A DNA stretch of 15,723 nucleotides from HGM13006 sp964518645 (GCA_964518645.1 CAZFGL010000049.1:1-15723), one strand, 5' to 3'. Positions 6,626 to 13,971 are shown, counted from the stretch's first letter. The notes: generated by a model not told the origin, from the sequence alone. Numbers and translations: made by a program.

Positions 6626-8137
6626 TCAGAGTTCCTGACGTCCCCAGCTGCGGCTCAGTTCCACCGCGGTATGCCAGCGATCCCGCAGGCGTTTTCTGGT
6701 ATTGGGGGACATGTTGGCGGTAAATACCCGGTCTGTTTTTTGCAGACGGCTCAGTTCATCGGTGGTTTCCCAAACCCCCACAGCAAGCCCCGCCAGATAT
6801 GCGGCACCGGCAGCAGTGGTTTCCACCATAACGGGACGGATCACAGGGATATTCAGCATATCCGACTGGAACTGCATCATAAAGTCACTGACGGAGGCAC
6901 CACCGTCCACACGCAGCTCTGCCATGGGCGTTCTGGATTCCAGCGCCATGGTGTCCACCAGATCTCCAACTTCATAAGCAATGGCTTCCAGTACCGCACG
7001 GCACATGTGCGCTTTTCCGGTACCACGGGTCAGTCCAAAAAAGCTGCCCCGGGCGTTTACATCCCAATAGGGAGCGCCCAGACCGGTGAACGCCGGAACA
7101 AAGAACACCCCGTCGTTGCTGGTGAGGCTTTCCGCCTGTATGTCGCACTCATGGGCCGCCGCAATGATTTTACATTCATCCCGGAGCCACTGGATAGCGG
7201 AACCGGCATTAAAGGCACTGCCCTCCAGGGCATATGTGGTTTTTCCGTTCAGGCTCCACGCAACAGAGGTAAGAATTCCCCGGCTGGAACGGACACTTTC
7301 TTCGCCGGTGTTCAGCAGGGTGAAGCAGCCGGTACCATAGGTATTCTTCGCCTGTCCCGGTGCAAAGCAGCACTGGCCAAACAGGGCTGCTGCCTGATCT
7401 CCCGCCGAACCGGAGATGGGGATTCCCCCCAGCGCCTCAAGGCCACGGATCGCAGGAGCCACCTTTCCATAGACCATGGAGGAGGGGACAGGCTGAGGCA
7501 GCATGGCCTCAGGAATATTTAAAAGTCCCAGAAGCTCTTTATCCCAGCAGAGCCGGTCAATATCAAAGAGCATGGTTCTGGAAGCATTAGAGTAATCTGT
7601 CACATGTACCGCTCCACCGGTCAAATTCCAGATCAGCCAGGAATCCACATTGCCAAACAGAATTTCGCCCCGCTCCGCCCGCTGCTGAAGGGCAGGATCC
7701 TGATCCAGCATCCAGCGGATCTTGGTACCGGAGAAATAGGGATCGATCAGAAGTCCGGTTTTCTGAAGAATCATGCCGGAGGTTCCCTGGGCAGTAAGCT
7801 TATTACAGATATCCGCAGTCCGGCGACATTGCCATACCACCGCATTTCCAACAGGCTTACCGGTGGTTTTATCCCACAGAATGGTGGTTTCCCGCTGATT
7901 GGTGATGCCGATGGCTGCAATATCCGTAGGACTCAGGCCGCTTTTTTCAAAGGCCTCTGCCATAGCCAGCAGTTCCGTTGACAGAATCTCCATAGGATCA
8001 TGCTCTACCCAACCGGGCTTGGGGTAATGCTGGGTCAGGGGATACTGCGCCTTTGTGACGATCTGACCGAATCTGTCAAAAATAATGGCTCGGGAGGATG
8101 TGGTTCCCTGATCCACTGCCAGTACATATCCATTCAT
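6626..8137 (-). CDS. glpK: Glycerol kinase
   Basis: GlpK phosphorylates glycerol with ATP to sn-glycerol 3-phosphate in the cytoplasm, trapping it for lipid synthesis or glycolysis. Landmarks include the phosphate loop DQGTTSSR (9-16), the glycerol-contacting NQRE (80-83), GSAGDQAAALFGQ with the catalytic aspartate D247, the ATP-binding YGTGCFTL, and VDGGASVSDFMMQF near the C-terminus. The 503-residue length matches the family. A GTG at 8146 would add three residues, but AAAGGAA (8147-8153) is placed 9 bp before the ATG at 8137, so the ATG is preferred. The loop that carries the HPr-phosphorylated histidine in many Gram-positive glycerol kinases (HFYG) is not seen here. Neither glpF nor glpD is nearby; an aminotransferase gene follows after 15 bp. 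Confidence 0.96.
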   Translation of the reverse strand: MNGYVLAVDQGTTSSRAIIFDRFGQIVTKAQYPLTQHYPKPGWVEHDPMEILSTELLAMAEAFEKSGLSPTDIAAIGITNQRETTILWDKTTGKPVGNAVVWQCRRTADICNKLTAQGTSGMILQKTGLLIDPYFSGTKIRWMLDQDPALQQRAERGEILFGNVDSWLIWNLTGGAVHVTDYSNASRTMLFDIDRLCWDKELLGLLNIPEAMLPQPVPSSMVYGKVAPAIRGLEALGGIPISGSAGDQAAALFGQCCFAPGQAKNTYGTGCFTLLNTGEESVRSSRGILTSVAWSLNGKTTYALEGSAFNAGSAIQWLRDECKIIAAAHECDIQAESLTSNDGVFFVPAFTGLGAPYWDVNARGSFFGLTRGTGKAHMCRAVLEAIAYEVGDLVDTMALESRTPMAELRVDGGASVSDFMMQFQSDMLNIPVIRPVMVETTAAGAAYLAGLAVGVWETTDELSRLQKTDRVFTANMSPNTRKRLRDRWHTAVELSRSWGRQEL

Positions 8138-8162
8138 ATGCTGCACTTCCTTTCTGCTTTAT

Positions 8163-8191
8163 AGTTTCTATCAAATTCAGATGAATGTCAA
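8163..8191 (-). promoter_or_regulatory. Possible glpK promoter
   Basis: On the minus strand a perfect TTGACA (8186-8191) lies about 50 bp upstream of the glpK start. The -10 at normal spacing is weak (GAAACT at 8163-8168). A better TATAAA lies 22 bp from the -35, which is too far. The -35 is clear; the full promoter is uncertain and may need an activator. Confidence 0.35.
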
Positions 8192-8213
8192 CAACTTTAT
8201 AAATGTAACGCAG

Positions 8214-8232
8214 CAAATTAAACGAAAATTTG
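8214..8232. promoter_or_regulatory. Inverted repeat between glpK and the divergent membrane-protein gene
   Basis: CAAATT (8214-8219) and AATTTG (8227-8232) form a perfect 6-bp inverted repeat with a 7-bp spacer. It lies upstream of the -35 of both divergent genes, a plausible place for a regulator. The AT-rich sequence makes chance occurrence possible. Confidence 0.25.
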
Positions 8233-8241
8233 ATGAAGCAG

Positions 8242-8269
8242 TTGTATCTTTACGGTTTTCTGCTATAAT
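8242..8269 (+). promoter_or_regulatory. Promoter of the two-helix membrane-protein gene
   Basis: TTGTAT (8242-8247) and TATAAT (8264-8269) are separated by 16 bp, and TGC just before the -10 makes it an extended -10 promoter. It lies inside the longest possible upstream extension of the following ORF, which argues for a start at 8310. Confidence 0.75.
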
Positions 8270-8309
8270 GATTCATAACTTTTCATTACACAGGAGCGGA
8301 GTGATATTC

Positions 8310-9347
8310 TTGAACAAGGTTCTGAGAAAACAAACCCTCAAAAAATTATTTCCCATGATGATTATCGTCGGAATTCTGGCTTTGGCATTTCTGGCGGTTT
8401 CCTGTCAGGGCATGTTGTCCCTGATTTCCGGCCCCCAACCCCTTTCTCCCGGCAATGTGGAGGACGAGGGGAGCTATGTCTCCTTTGACGCAAGTCAGGT
8501 GATCGTTGCATTCGCATCCCTTTCTGTTTCCTCAGACAGCGGTTCTCAGGTTCTTGAGACCTATTATCTGCTCCCCGCCGGTGACGGAACCTATCTTGCG
8601 GTTATGGATCCCAAGGAAACGAATGACAACGTGCTGAATCGTGCAATGGAGCAGAGCCATGAGTATTATCTGGGTGACCTTGAGAACCTGACCCGTCTTG
8701 GTGATCTTTCCGGTACTCTGGTCCCTCTGGAAGACGATATGGAAAGCTACATGGTGGACTGTATCACCAATTACAGTCTTCCCGGTTATGACGCTGACAG
8801 TGTATTGTCCCTGATTCGTCCCGTTCAGGTCAACCTGAATAAGGTTGGATTCCTGTCTGTTACCCAGGCAGTGGTGCTTTTCGGGATCGGACTTGGCTTC
8901 CTTGCCGTGTTCCTTCTGATCCTGATCCCTGCCCTGGCCGGAGCTTATCAGAAAAAAGCATCGGCTGTCGTTCTCGGGGAATGCACCGTGCAGGAGGCCG
9001 AGGATGCTTTCAAACAGGCAAAAAACATCGAACGGGTATATGTGGACAAGTTTATCTGGTTCCCCAAGGGTGCCGCCACCCGGGTGCTGAAGACCAGCGA
9101 TCTGGTCTGGGGCTACCCCATGCCGGAGCCTCTTGTGGTCAGTAAATACCGCTGGCCTGTAGCCCTTTACGATCAGGAACAGAACTGTACCCAGATCTGC
9201 TTCATGGACAGCAAAAACCGCCAGGTATTTCTGGATGCGATCAAGGCACAGGGACATCCCTTCGTGGATACCTATACCTCTGCACTGTCCCAGAAGTTTA
9301 AGAACGATCCCGAGGGTTTTGTAAAGGATGCCACACGGAAAACATAA
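8310..9347 (+). CDS. Two-helix membrane protein of unknown function
   Basis: A 345-residue protein I do not recognise. A basic N-terminus (NKVLRKQTLKK) precedes a first membrane segment at about residues 13-32 (MMIIVGILALAFLAVSC). Residues 35-180 form a soluble domain rich in acidic residues, predicted outside the cell. A second, long membrane segment spans about residues 186-213. A cytoplasmic C-terminal domain of about 130 residues contains SDLVWGY near 262-268 and a basic tail. The SDLVWGY strand motif suggests a small beta-rich, possibly PH-like domain, but that is a guess. The first segment ends with AVSC, a poor lipobox, and the second helix argues against a lipoprotein. The frame is open from 8181, but promoter 8242-8269 and ribosome binding site GGAGTGA (8298-8304) point to TTG at 8310; GTG at 8301 is an alternative. 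Confidence 0.82.
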   Translation: MNKVLRKQTLKKLFPMMIIVGILALAFLAVSCQGMLSLISGPQPLSPGNVEDEGSYVSFDASQVIVAFASLSVSSDSGSQVLETYYLLPAGDGTYLAVMDPKETNDNVLNRAMEQSHEYYLGDLENLTRLGDLSGTLVPLEDDMESYMVDCITNYSLPGYDADSVLSLIRPVQVNLNKVGFLSVTQAVVLFGIGLGFLAVFLLILIPALAGAYQKKASAVVLGECTVQEAEDAFKQAKNIERVYVDKFIWFPKGAATRVLKTSDLVWGYPMPEPLVVSKYRWPVALYDQEQNCTQICFMDSKNRQVFLDAIKAQGHPFVDTYTSALSQKFKNDPEGFVKDATRKT

Positions 9348-9365
9348 GAATAACACAAAGAACCA

Positions 9366-9406
9366 ACGGGAGCGGCATCTGAACTGGATGCCGCTCCCGT
9401 TTAAAA
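9366..9406. terminator. Bidirectional terminator between convergent genes
   Basis: ACGGGAGCGGCATC (9366-9379) and GATGCCGCTCCCGT (9387-9400) form a perfect 14-bp stem with a 7-nt loop. TTTAAAATT follows on the plus strand; on the minus strand TTGGTTCTTTG follows. The stem touches the stop codon of the GNAT gene (9401-9403). Confidence 0.88.
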
Positions 9407-9889
9407 TTCCATAATCATGTCGTACCACTCTGCACCACCGTGACTTGACCGGGATAACCCCCGGCAGCGGTAGCCAAAATGTTCGTACATACCGATTTTT
9501 TCTTTTTTACATGTGAGAATCATACCGATCTGTCCGCCTGTTTCTGCAATATCACAAAGCCCCTTCATCAAAGCCTTCGCAATTCCCTGTCCCTGATATT
9601 CCGGAAGCACTGCAAGTCCAAATACTGTCTGCCATGGATTTTCAAGACTGTGAGGGCAATTGGGCTCATAGAGTTCATCGTCCAGCTGGGGTTTGTCCGT
9701 GCAGCAGCCGTTGATAAGTCCTACGATTTTACCGTCCGCCTCTGCAATCAGAAAACGCTGGGGAAACAGCGCGATCCGTGTTGCAAAGGCTGCTTCCGTT
9801 GCGGCCTCAGCCGGTGGAAAGCAGGCATTTTCCACCTGACATACCGGGATAAGATCTTCCGGGGTCACCTGTCTGATTTTATGGTTCAA
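9401..9889 (-). CDS. GNAT-family N-acetyltransferase (AANAT-like)
   Basis: A 162-residue single GNAT domain, expected to move an acetyl group from acetyl-CoA to an amine. The acetyl-CoA-binding segment is VFGLAVLPEYQGQGIAKALM (89-108) with the pyrophosphate loop QGQGIA. The N-terminal ENACFPPAEAA (20-30) and the later LINGCCTD and DDELYEP resemble the arylalkylamine N-acetyltransferase-like bacterial branch, from memory. The substrate is unknown. Start: the frame can be read from an ATG at 9955, but a well-formed promoter (9918-9946) lies inside that extension. TTG at 9889 has GGGAG 8 bp upstream and gives a normal-length protein. It stands alone between dapF, which is divergent, and a shared terminator. 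Confidence 0.88.
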   Translation of the reverse strand: MNHKIRQVTPEDLIPVCQVENACFPPAEAATEAAFATRIALFPQRFLIAEADGKIVGLINGCCTDKPQLDDELYEPNCPHSLENPWQTVFGLAVLPEYQGQGIAKALMKGLCDIAETGGQIGMILTCKKEKIGMYEHFGYRCRGLSRSSHGGAEWYDMIMEF

Positions 9890-9917
9890 TTTGTACACTC
9901 CCAAGCTGTTTTTCGTT

Positions 9918-9946
9918 ATTCTATCAGTTCTATTTCCGAAAAACAA
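9918..9946 (-). promoter_or_regulatory. Promoter of the GNAT gene
   Basis: On the minus strand TTGTTT (9941-9946) and TAGAAT (9918-9923) are separated by 17 bp. It is back to back with the dapF promoter: the two -35 boxes are 8 bp apart. Confidence 0.65.
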
Positions 9947-9954
9947 CAATTTCA

Positions 9955-9983
9955 TTGCATCTTTTTTCTGAAAATGCTATACT
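9955..9983 (+). promoter_or_regulatory. Promoter of dapF-dapL
   Basis: TTGCAT (9955-9960) and TATACT (9978-9983) are separated by 17 bp, and TGC at 9975-9977 makes an extended -10. The predicted leader of about 40 nt contains a short hairpin, GGAAAG (10000-10005) with CTTTCC (10011-10016), just before the ribosome binding site. No lysine riboswitch fits in this leader. Confidence 0.72.
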
Positions 9984-10030
9984 TTATTACACCACATTCG
10001 GAAAGTGGATCTTTCCAGATTGGAGGCTTT

Positions 10031-10873
10031 ATGAAATTCACAAAAATGCAGGGCATCGGCAATGATTATGTCTATGTAAACTGCTTTGAAGAAACGATTG
10101 AAAATCCCTCCCGGGTAGCACAGCTTGTATCTGACCGGCATTTTGGCATTGGCTCTGACGGACTGATTCTGATCTGTCCCTCTGAGATGGCGGATTGCAG
10201 AATGGACATGTACAACGCTGACGGCAGCCAGTCGCAGATGTGTGGCAATGGAGTACGGTGTGTGGGGAAGTATATCCACGACAAAGGACTGACCAGCAAA
10301 ACCACCGTCACCGTAGAGACCCTTGGAGGCATTAAGACCCTGTCGCTGCATCTGAAAAACGGCACCGTGGAGGCAGTTACTGTGGATATGGGTGCCCCGA
10401 TTCTTTCCCCGGCAGAGATTCCCGTGGCAGGGGAGGGCAGCACCTTTATTGACCAGCCTGTGACCGTAGCGGGACAGGAGGTTCATGTTACCGCAGTTTC
10501 CATGGGAAATCCCCACGCCGTGGTTTTTGTGGAGGACACAGACACGCTGCCCCTGAGCGAGATCGGCCCTGCCTACGAAAACCACCCCATATTCCCGGAA
10601 CGAACCAATACGGAATTCATTCAGGTTCTGGATAAGCAAAATTTGAAAATGCGTGTCTGGGAACGGGGCTCCGGGGAGACGCTGGCCTGTGGTACAGGGG
10701 CATGCGCCTCTCTGGTGGCTGCTGTGCTTACCGGAAAAACCGGCCACGAGGCCACCCTCCATCTGCTGGGAGGCAACCTGAATATCCGCTGGGATGAACA
10801 GGACGGTCATGTCTACATGACAGGCCCCGCCGCCTTTGTGTTCGACGGAGAAATTAATCTTGGTACACTGTAA
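10031..10873 (+). CDS. dapF: Diaminopimelate epimerase
   Basis: DapF converts LL-2,6-diaminopimelate to meso-DAP, the cross-linking residue of peptidoglycan and the direct precursor of lysine. It needs no cofactor and uses two cysteines, both visible: C71 in MCGNGVRC and C220 in ACGTGACA. The N-terminal FTKMQGIGNDYVYV, the SDGLI loop, and NPHAVVF are family signatures. The 280-residue length is normal. The open frame extends far upstream to 9479, but that stretch is antisense to the GNAT gene. The ATG at 10031 has TGGAGG at 10021-10026, with short 4-bp spacing, and starts exactly at the conserved N-terminus. It is followed after 28 bp by dapL, and no terminator lies between them. Confidence 0.97.
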   Translation: MKFTKMQGIGNDYVYVNCFEETIENPSRVAQLVSDRHFGIGSDGLILICPSEMADCRMDMYNADGSQSQMCGNGVRCVGKYIHDKGLTSKTTVTVETLGGIKTLSLHLKNGTVEAVTVDMGAPILSPAEIPVAGEGSTFIDQPVTVAGQEVHVTAVSMGNPHAVVFVEDTDTLPLSEIGPAYENHPIFPERTNTEFIQVLDKQNLKMRVWERGSGETLACGTGACASLVAAVLTGKTGHEATLHLLGGNLNIRWDEQDGHVYMTGPAAFVFDGEINLGTL

Positions 10874-10901
10874 ACTGACATACAAGTAAGGAGAATACGT
10901 T

Positions 10902-12119
10902 ATGGCTCAAGTTAATCAGAATTACGGAAAGCTTCCCGGAAGCTATCTGTTTGCAGAAATCGCCCGCCGGGTGGCCGCATATTCCGCTGAGCACCCTGAG
11001 GTATCCCTGATCCGGCTGGGAATCGGTGACGTGACCCGTCCCCTTTGTCCCGCAGTGATTGAGGCCATGCACAAGGCTGTGGATGAAATGGGCAATGCCG
11101 AGACCTTCCGGGGCTATGGCCCTGAGCAGGGCTATGATTTCCTCCGGGAAGCCATTCTGGAGGGTGACTTTAAATCCCGTGGGGTAAACATTGCTCTGGA
11201 TGAGATTTTTGTCTCTGACGGTGCCAAGAGCGACTGTGGCAACATCGGTGACATTTTCGGAACCGACAATATCGTCGCTGTCTGCGACCCTGTATACCCG
11301 GTGTATGTGGACACCAACGCCATGGCAGGCAGGGCAGGGGAGTACCTCTCCGAGATCCAGCAGTGGAGCAATATTTATTACATGCCCACCACTGCGGAAA
11401 ACGACTTTGTTCCGGAACTGCCCAAATCCCATGTGGATATGATTTATCTCTGCTCTCCCAACAACCCCACCGGAACAGCCCTGACAAAGGATCAGCTGAA
11501 AGTATGGGTGGACTATGCAAATGAGCATGATGCTGTGATTCTTTTTGATGCCGCTTATGAGGCATTTATCACTGAGGAGAACGTTCCTCACACCATTTAT
11601 GAGATCCCCGGTGCAGAGACCTGCGCCATTGAATTCCATTCCTTCTCCAAGACTGCCGGCTTCACCGGAAACCGCTGTGCATATACTGTGGTTCCCAAGG
11701 CACTGGTACGTCAGGGAATGAGTCTCAATGCCATGTGGAACCGCCGTCACACCACCAAATTCAACGGCGTTCCCTATATCGTTCAGCGAGGCGCAGAGGC
11801 AACCTACTCTCCCGAGGGTCGCCGGCAGGTGATGGAGACCCTCGCATTCTATCAGGAAAACGCCCGGGTCATCCGTGAGGGACTTCAGGCCGCAGGTCTG
11901 GAGGTTTACGGTGGCGTAAACTCCCCCTACGTCTGGTTTAAGACCCCCACTGACTCCTGGAGCTTCTTTGACCGGCTTCTGAAGGAGGCAGGGGTAGTTA
12001 CCACTCCCGGTGCCGGATTCGGCCCCAGCGGTGAGGGATATATCCGGGTAACTGCCTTTGGCGGTGCCGAGGCAACCCGACAGGCCGTTGAACGGATCAT
12101 TGCCCTGATGCAGGACTAA
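10902..12119 (+). CDS. dapL: LL-diaminopimelate aminotransferase
   Basis: DapL transfers the amino group of glutamate to tetrahydrodipicolinate and makes LL-DAP in one step, replacing the succinylase or acetylase routes. The 405-residue protein has the family start (NQNYGKLPGSYLFAEI, residues 5-20), IGDVTRPL (41-48), FRGYGPEQGY (69-78), SPNNPTG (185-191), and the cofactor lysine K250 in SFSKTAGFTGNRCAY. These are the DapL-specific forms of the class I aminotransferase motifs. AAGGAG (10888-10893) lies 8 bp before the ATG. Together with dapF just upstream it carries two consecutive steps, DapL product being DapF substrate. A strong hairpin follows. Confidence 0.97.
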   Translation: MAQVNQNYGKLPGSYLFAEIARRVAAYSAEHPEVSLIRLGIGDVTRPLCPAVIEAMHKAVDEMGNAETFRGYGPEQGYDFLREAILEGDFKSRGVNIALDEIFVSDGAKSDCGNIGDIFGTDNIVAVCDPVYPVYVDTNAMAGRAGEYLSEIQQWSNIYYMPTTAENDFVPELPKSHVDMIYLCSPNNPTGTALTKDQLKVWVDYANEHDAVILFDAAYEAFITEENVPHTIYEIPGAETCAIEFHSFSKTAGFTGNRCAYTVVPKALVRQGMSLNAMWNRRHTTKFNGVPYIVQRGAEATYSPEGRRQVMETLAFYQENARVIREGLQAAGLEVYGGVNSPYVWFKTPTDSWSFFDRLLKEAGVVTTPGAGFGPSGEGYIRVTAFGGAEATRQAVERIIALMQD

Positions 12120-12128
12120 ACAGACAAT

Positions 12129-12171
12129 TAAGCCCCGACCGGAACGACAGAACTGTTCCGGTCGGGGCTTA
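12129..12171. terminator. Long-stem terminator between dapL and the WYL gene
   Basis: AAGCCCCGACCGGAAC (12130-12145) and GTTCCGGTCGGGGCTT (12155-12170) pair perfectly, and the flanking T-A pair makes 17 bp around a 9-nt loop. It sits between convergent genes and touches the WYL stop codon at 12172. Neither side has a long T run beyond the stem (ATCATTCTT on plus, AATTG on minus), so efficiency relies on the stem. Confidence 0.78.
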
Positions 12172-13134
12172 TCATTCTTCCATTGCTTTTTGACACATAT
12201 TCCGGTACTTTTCCCGGACAGACTCCGGCCCCAGAATTTTAACCCGTCCGCCGAAGCTGAACACCCAGGAGAAGAACACCGGTGAAACCGCCACGGTAGC
12301 GGTGAGGTGGAAGGTGCCGTCCCCCTGAGGGATCATCATAACATCCCGTCCGAATTTATCTACCGCACTGTCTGCCAGAGCATCCGGGAAAGACAGCCGA
12401 ACGTTTTGCGGTTCACCGCCGAACATGCCGAATACCTGTTTGGAGTACTGGGCCATATTCAGATCTCTGTACAATTCCGGGCATTCCCGGGGTGCACCGG
12501 TAAGACGAATCTCCGCCATACGGTCAACCCGATAATGGGTTTTGCCCCGCTCCGCCGTATGTGCCACCAGATAATAATTCTCACTGTCCCAGCATAAGCC
12601 GTAAGGGGAGGCAACATAGGTCTTGTCCTTATAGACCCGGCTGCCGTCACTTTTATAACCAAAATACCGGAATGTGATCTGGGAATCTGTGTCGATGGCC
12701 TCATAGAGTGCGTCAACGTTATAATAGATCTGCTCGTTTTCCGCCTTGGGCCGTCCAACCAGATGAAGCTGACGTCTGAGCTGTCCGGCCAGATGCCGGG
12801 AGGTAAGCTTCTCCAGCTTTCCGATCAGTTCATAGGACTTTTTCTCCGTAATACAGCGACTGCATTGGACCGCATCTGCCAAAAGCTTCAGCTCCGGCAG
12901 TTCAAAATCCCGGGATGCCAGAAAGCACCCCTTTTTCCCTGTGATAATATCCCAGCCGGCTTCCTGCAAAACCCCAATATCCCGGTAAACACTTTTCCGT
13001 TCGGACTCGATCCCCCGTGCCTGAAGCAGGGAAATCAGTTCTTCCGCAGTGAGGCGATGATCTTCATCTGTCTCCGTGCTTAAAATGTCGATCAGTGCCA
13101 GCAGGCGAAGCTTGGTAAACTCGGTTTTAGCCAT
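12172..13134 (-). CDS. WYL-domain transcriptional regulator (YafY/DeoR-like HTH)
   Basis: A 320-residue regulator. Residues 8-65 form a winged helix-turn-helix of the HTH_11 type, with LTAEELISLLQARGIESERKSVYRDI as core (read in two parts: LTAEELISLL and SERKSVYRDIGVL). Residues 137-212 form a WYL domain, with YYL at 187-189 in place of WYL and with HYRVDRM just after. Residues 240-318 form the C-terminal WCX extension. WYL domains bind ligands, in some cases nucleic acid, and act as sensors. No target can be named. The only close partner is the divergent metallophosphoesterase, whose promoter is 8 bp away from its own -35, so cross-control is possible. GGAGG with a 7-bp spacer to GATCTGT precedes the ATG. 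Confidence 0.92.
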   Translation of the reverse strand: MAKTEFTKLRLLALIDILSTETDEDHRLTAEELISLLQARGIESERKSVYRDIGVLQEAGWDIITGKKGCFLASRDFELPELKLLADAVQCSRCITEKKSYELIGKLEKLTSRHLAGQLRRQLHLVGRPKAENEQIYYNVDALYEAIDTDSQITFRYFGYKSDGSRVYKDKTYVASPYGLCWDSENYYLVAHTAERGKTHYRVDRMAEIRLTGAPRECPELYRDLNMAQYSKQVFGMFGGEPQNVRLSFPDALADSAVDKFGRDVMMIPQGDGTFHLTATVAVSPVFFSWVFSFGGRVKILGPESVREKYRNMCQKAMEE

Positions 13135-13152
13135 ACAGATCCCTCCGTGGTG

Positions 13153-13181
13153 ATTTTAGCATATATTTACCTGAACTACAA
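13153..13181 (-). promoter_or_regulatory. Promoter of the WYL regulator gene
   Basis: On the minus strand TTGTAG (13176-13181) and TAAAAT (13153-13158) are separated by 17 bp with TGC just before the -10. It is back to back with the metallophosphoesterase promoter. Confidence 0.65.
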
Positions 13182-13189
13182 AGGAATTC

Positions 13190-13218
13190 TTGCTTTTTGT
13201 CACATTCTCTGGTATATT
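13190..13218 (+). promoter_or_regulatory. Promoter of the metallophosphoesterase gene
   Basis: TTGCTT (13190-13195) and TATATT (13213-13218) are separated by 17 bp, and TGG before the -10 gives an extended -10. Its -35 is 8 bp from the -35 of the divergent WYL gene. Confidence 0.65.
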
Positions 13219-13245
13219 TATTACATACTTGACCTGGAGGCGCCT

Positions 13246-13938
13246 ATGAAAATCCTCGTGGTATCTGATGTGGAAAGCAAATTCCTGTACGATCATTTTG
13301 ATCGTGAGCGTTTTCGCGATATTGAAATGATTATCTCCTGCGGTGATCTGCCCGCAAGATATTTGTCTTTCCTGGTTACCATGCTTCCAGTACCCCTGTT
13401 CTATGTCCCCGGAAATCATGATAAGCGCTATCTGAAGGAGCCACCTGAGGGCTGTGTCTCCATTGACGGCAGAATCATTGAATACCGGGGCATCCGGCTT
13501 ATGGGTCTTGGTGGCTGCCGCAGTCCGAGAGAGGCAGTGTTTGAATATACCGACGCCCAGATGTGGAAGCGACTTAAGAAAATGAAATCCCAGATCCGTC
13601 GTGCCAAGGGAATTGATATTTTTGTCTCCCATGCACCGGCTGTGGGGCTGGGGGATGGGACGGATCAGTTTCATCAGGGATTTGAGGCCTTCCGTTATAT
13701 CGACGATATTTATCAGCCGGATATTCACTTCTACGGCCATCTTCATACCAGCGAAAATCCTATGGATCGCAAGGCGATCTATTCCTATCGGGATACGGTC
13801 ATGGTAAACGGAACCGGTTATAAGGTGATTGATTATCAGCCGGGCACCCCCATGGAGGTACCTCTCGGGGCAGTGACCTATCAGGAAATTCCAACACCCA
13901 TGCCCCCGAAGCGTCAGCTGTTTTTCATGAAAATTTGA
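13246..13938 (+). CDS. Calcineurin-like metallophosphoesterase
   Basis: A 230-residue single-domain phosphoesterase, cytoplasmic, expected to bind two metal ions and hydrolyse a phosphate ester; the substrate is unknown. The five family motifs appear in order: SDVE with D8 and E10, CGDL with D34, GNHD (56-59), SHAP with H129, and GHLH (164-167). The first motif is normally D-x-H; here it is D-x-E, which changes one metal ligand. The open frame extends upstream to 13147 but that part holds the promoter; the ATG at 13246 begins at the first beta strand (MKILVVSD) and has TGGAGG 5 bp upstream. It is divergent from the WYL regulator and ends in its own terminator. Confidence 0.92.
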   Translation: MKILVVSDVESKFLYDHFDRERFRDIEMIISCGDLPARYLSFLVTMLPVPLFYVPGNHDKRYLKEPPEGCVSIDGRIIEYRGIRLMGLGGCRSPREAVFEYTDAQMWKRLKKMKSQIRRAKGIDIFVSHAPAVGLGDGTDQFHQGFEAFRYIDDIYQPDIHFYGHLHTSENPMDRKAIYSYRDTVMVNGTGYKVIDYQPGTPMEVPLGAVTYQEIPTPMPPKRQLFFMKI

Positions 13939-13965
13939 GTCTGTCCATTCGGACAGGCTCTTTTT
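13937..13965 (+). terminator. Rho-independent terminator overlapping the metallophosphoesterase stop codon
   Basis: GAGTCTGTCC (13937-13946) and GGACAGGCTC (13951-13960) form a 10-bp stem with one G-U pair and an ATTC loop, followed by TTTTT (13961-13965). The stem begins inside the TGA stop codon. Confidence 0.9.
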
Positions 13966-13971
13966 CACATA

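Noticed and set aside
6617..7522. 301-codon open frame on the plus strand
   Set aside because: Antisense to glpK; low-complexity shadow composition and no start signal.
8202..8217. Possible catabolite-response (cre) site between glpK and the membrane-protein gene
   Set aside because: TGTAACGCAGCA resembles the start of a cre site but the central CG is out of register and the right half does not match.
9479..10030. Long N-terminal extension of the dapF frame
   Set aside because: It runs antisense through the GNAT gene and across both promoters; the conserved DapF N-terminus begins at the ATG at 10031.
9984..10030. Lysine riboswitch before dapF-dapL
   Set aside because: The leader is only about 40 nt and carries a single short hairpin, far too small for a lysine riboswitch.
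13197..13218. Alternative -35 TTGTCA for the metallophosphoesterase promoter
   Set aside because: It is only 10 bp from the -10; TTGCTT at 13190 with a 17-bp spacer is preferred.
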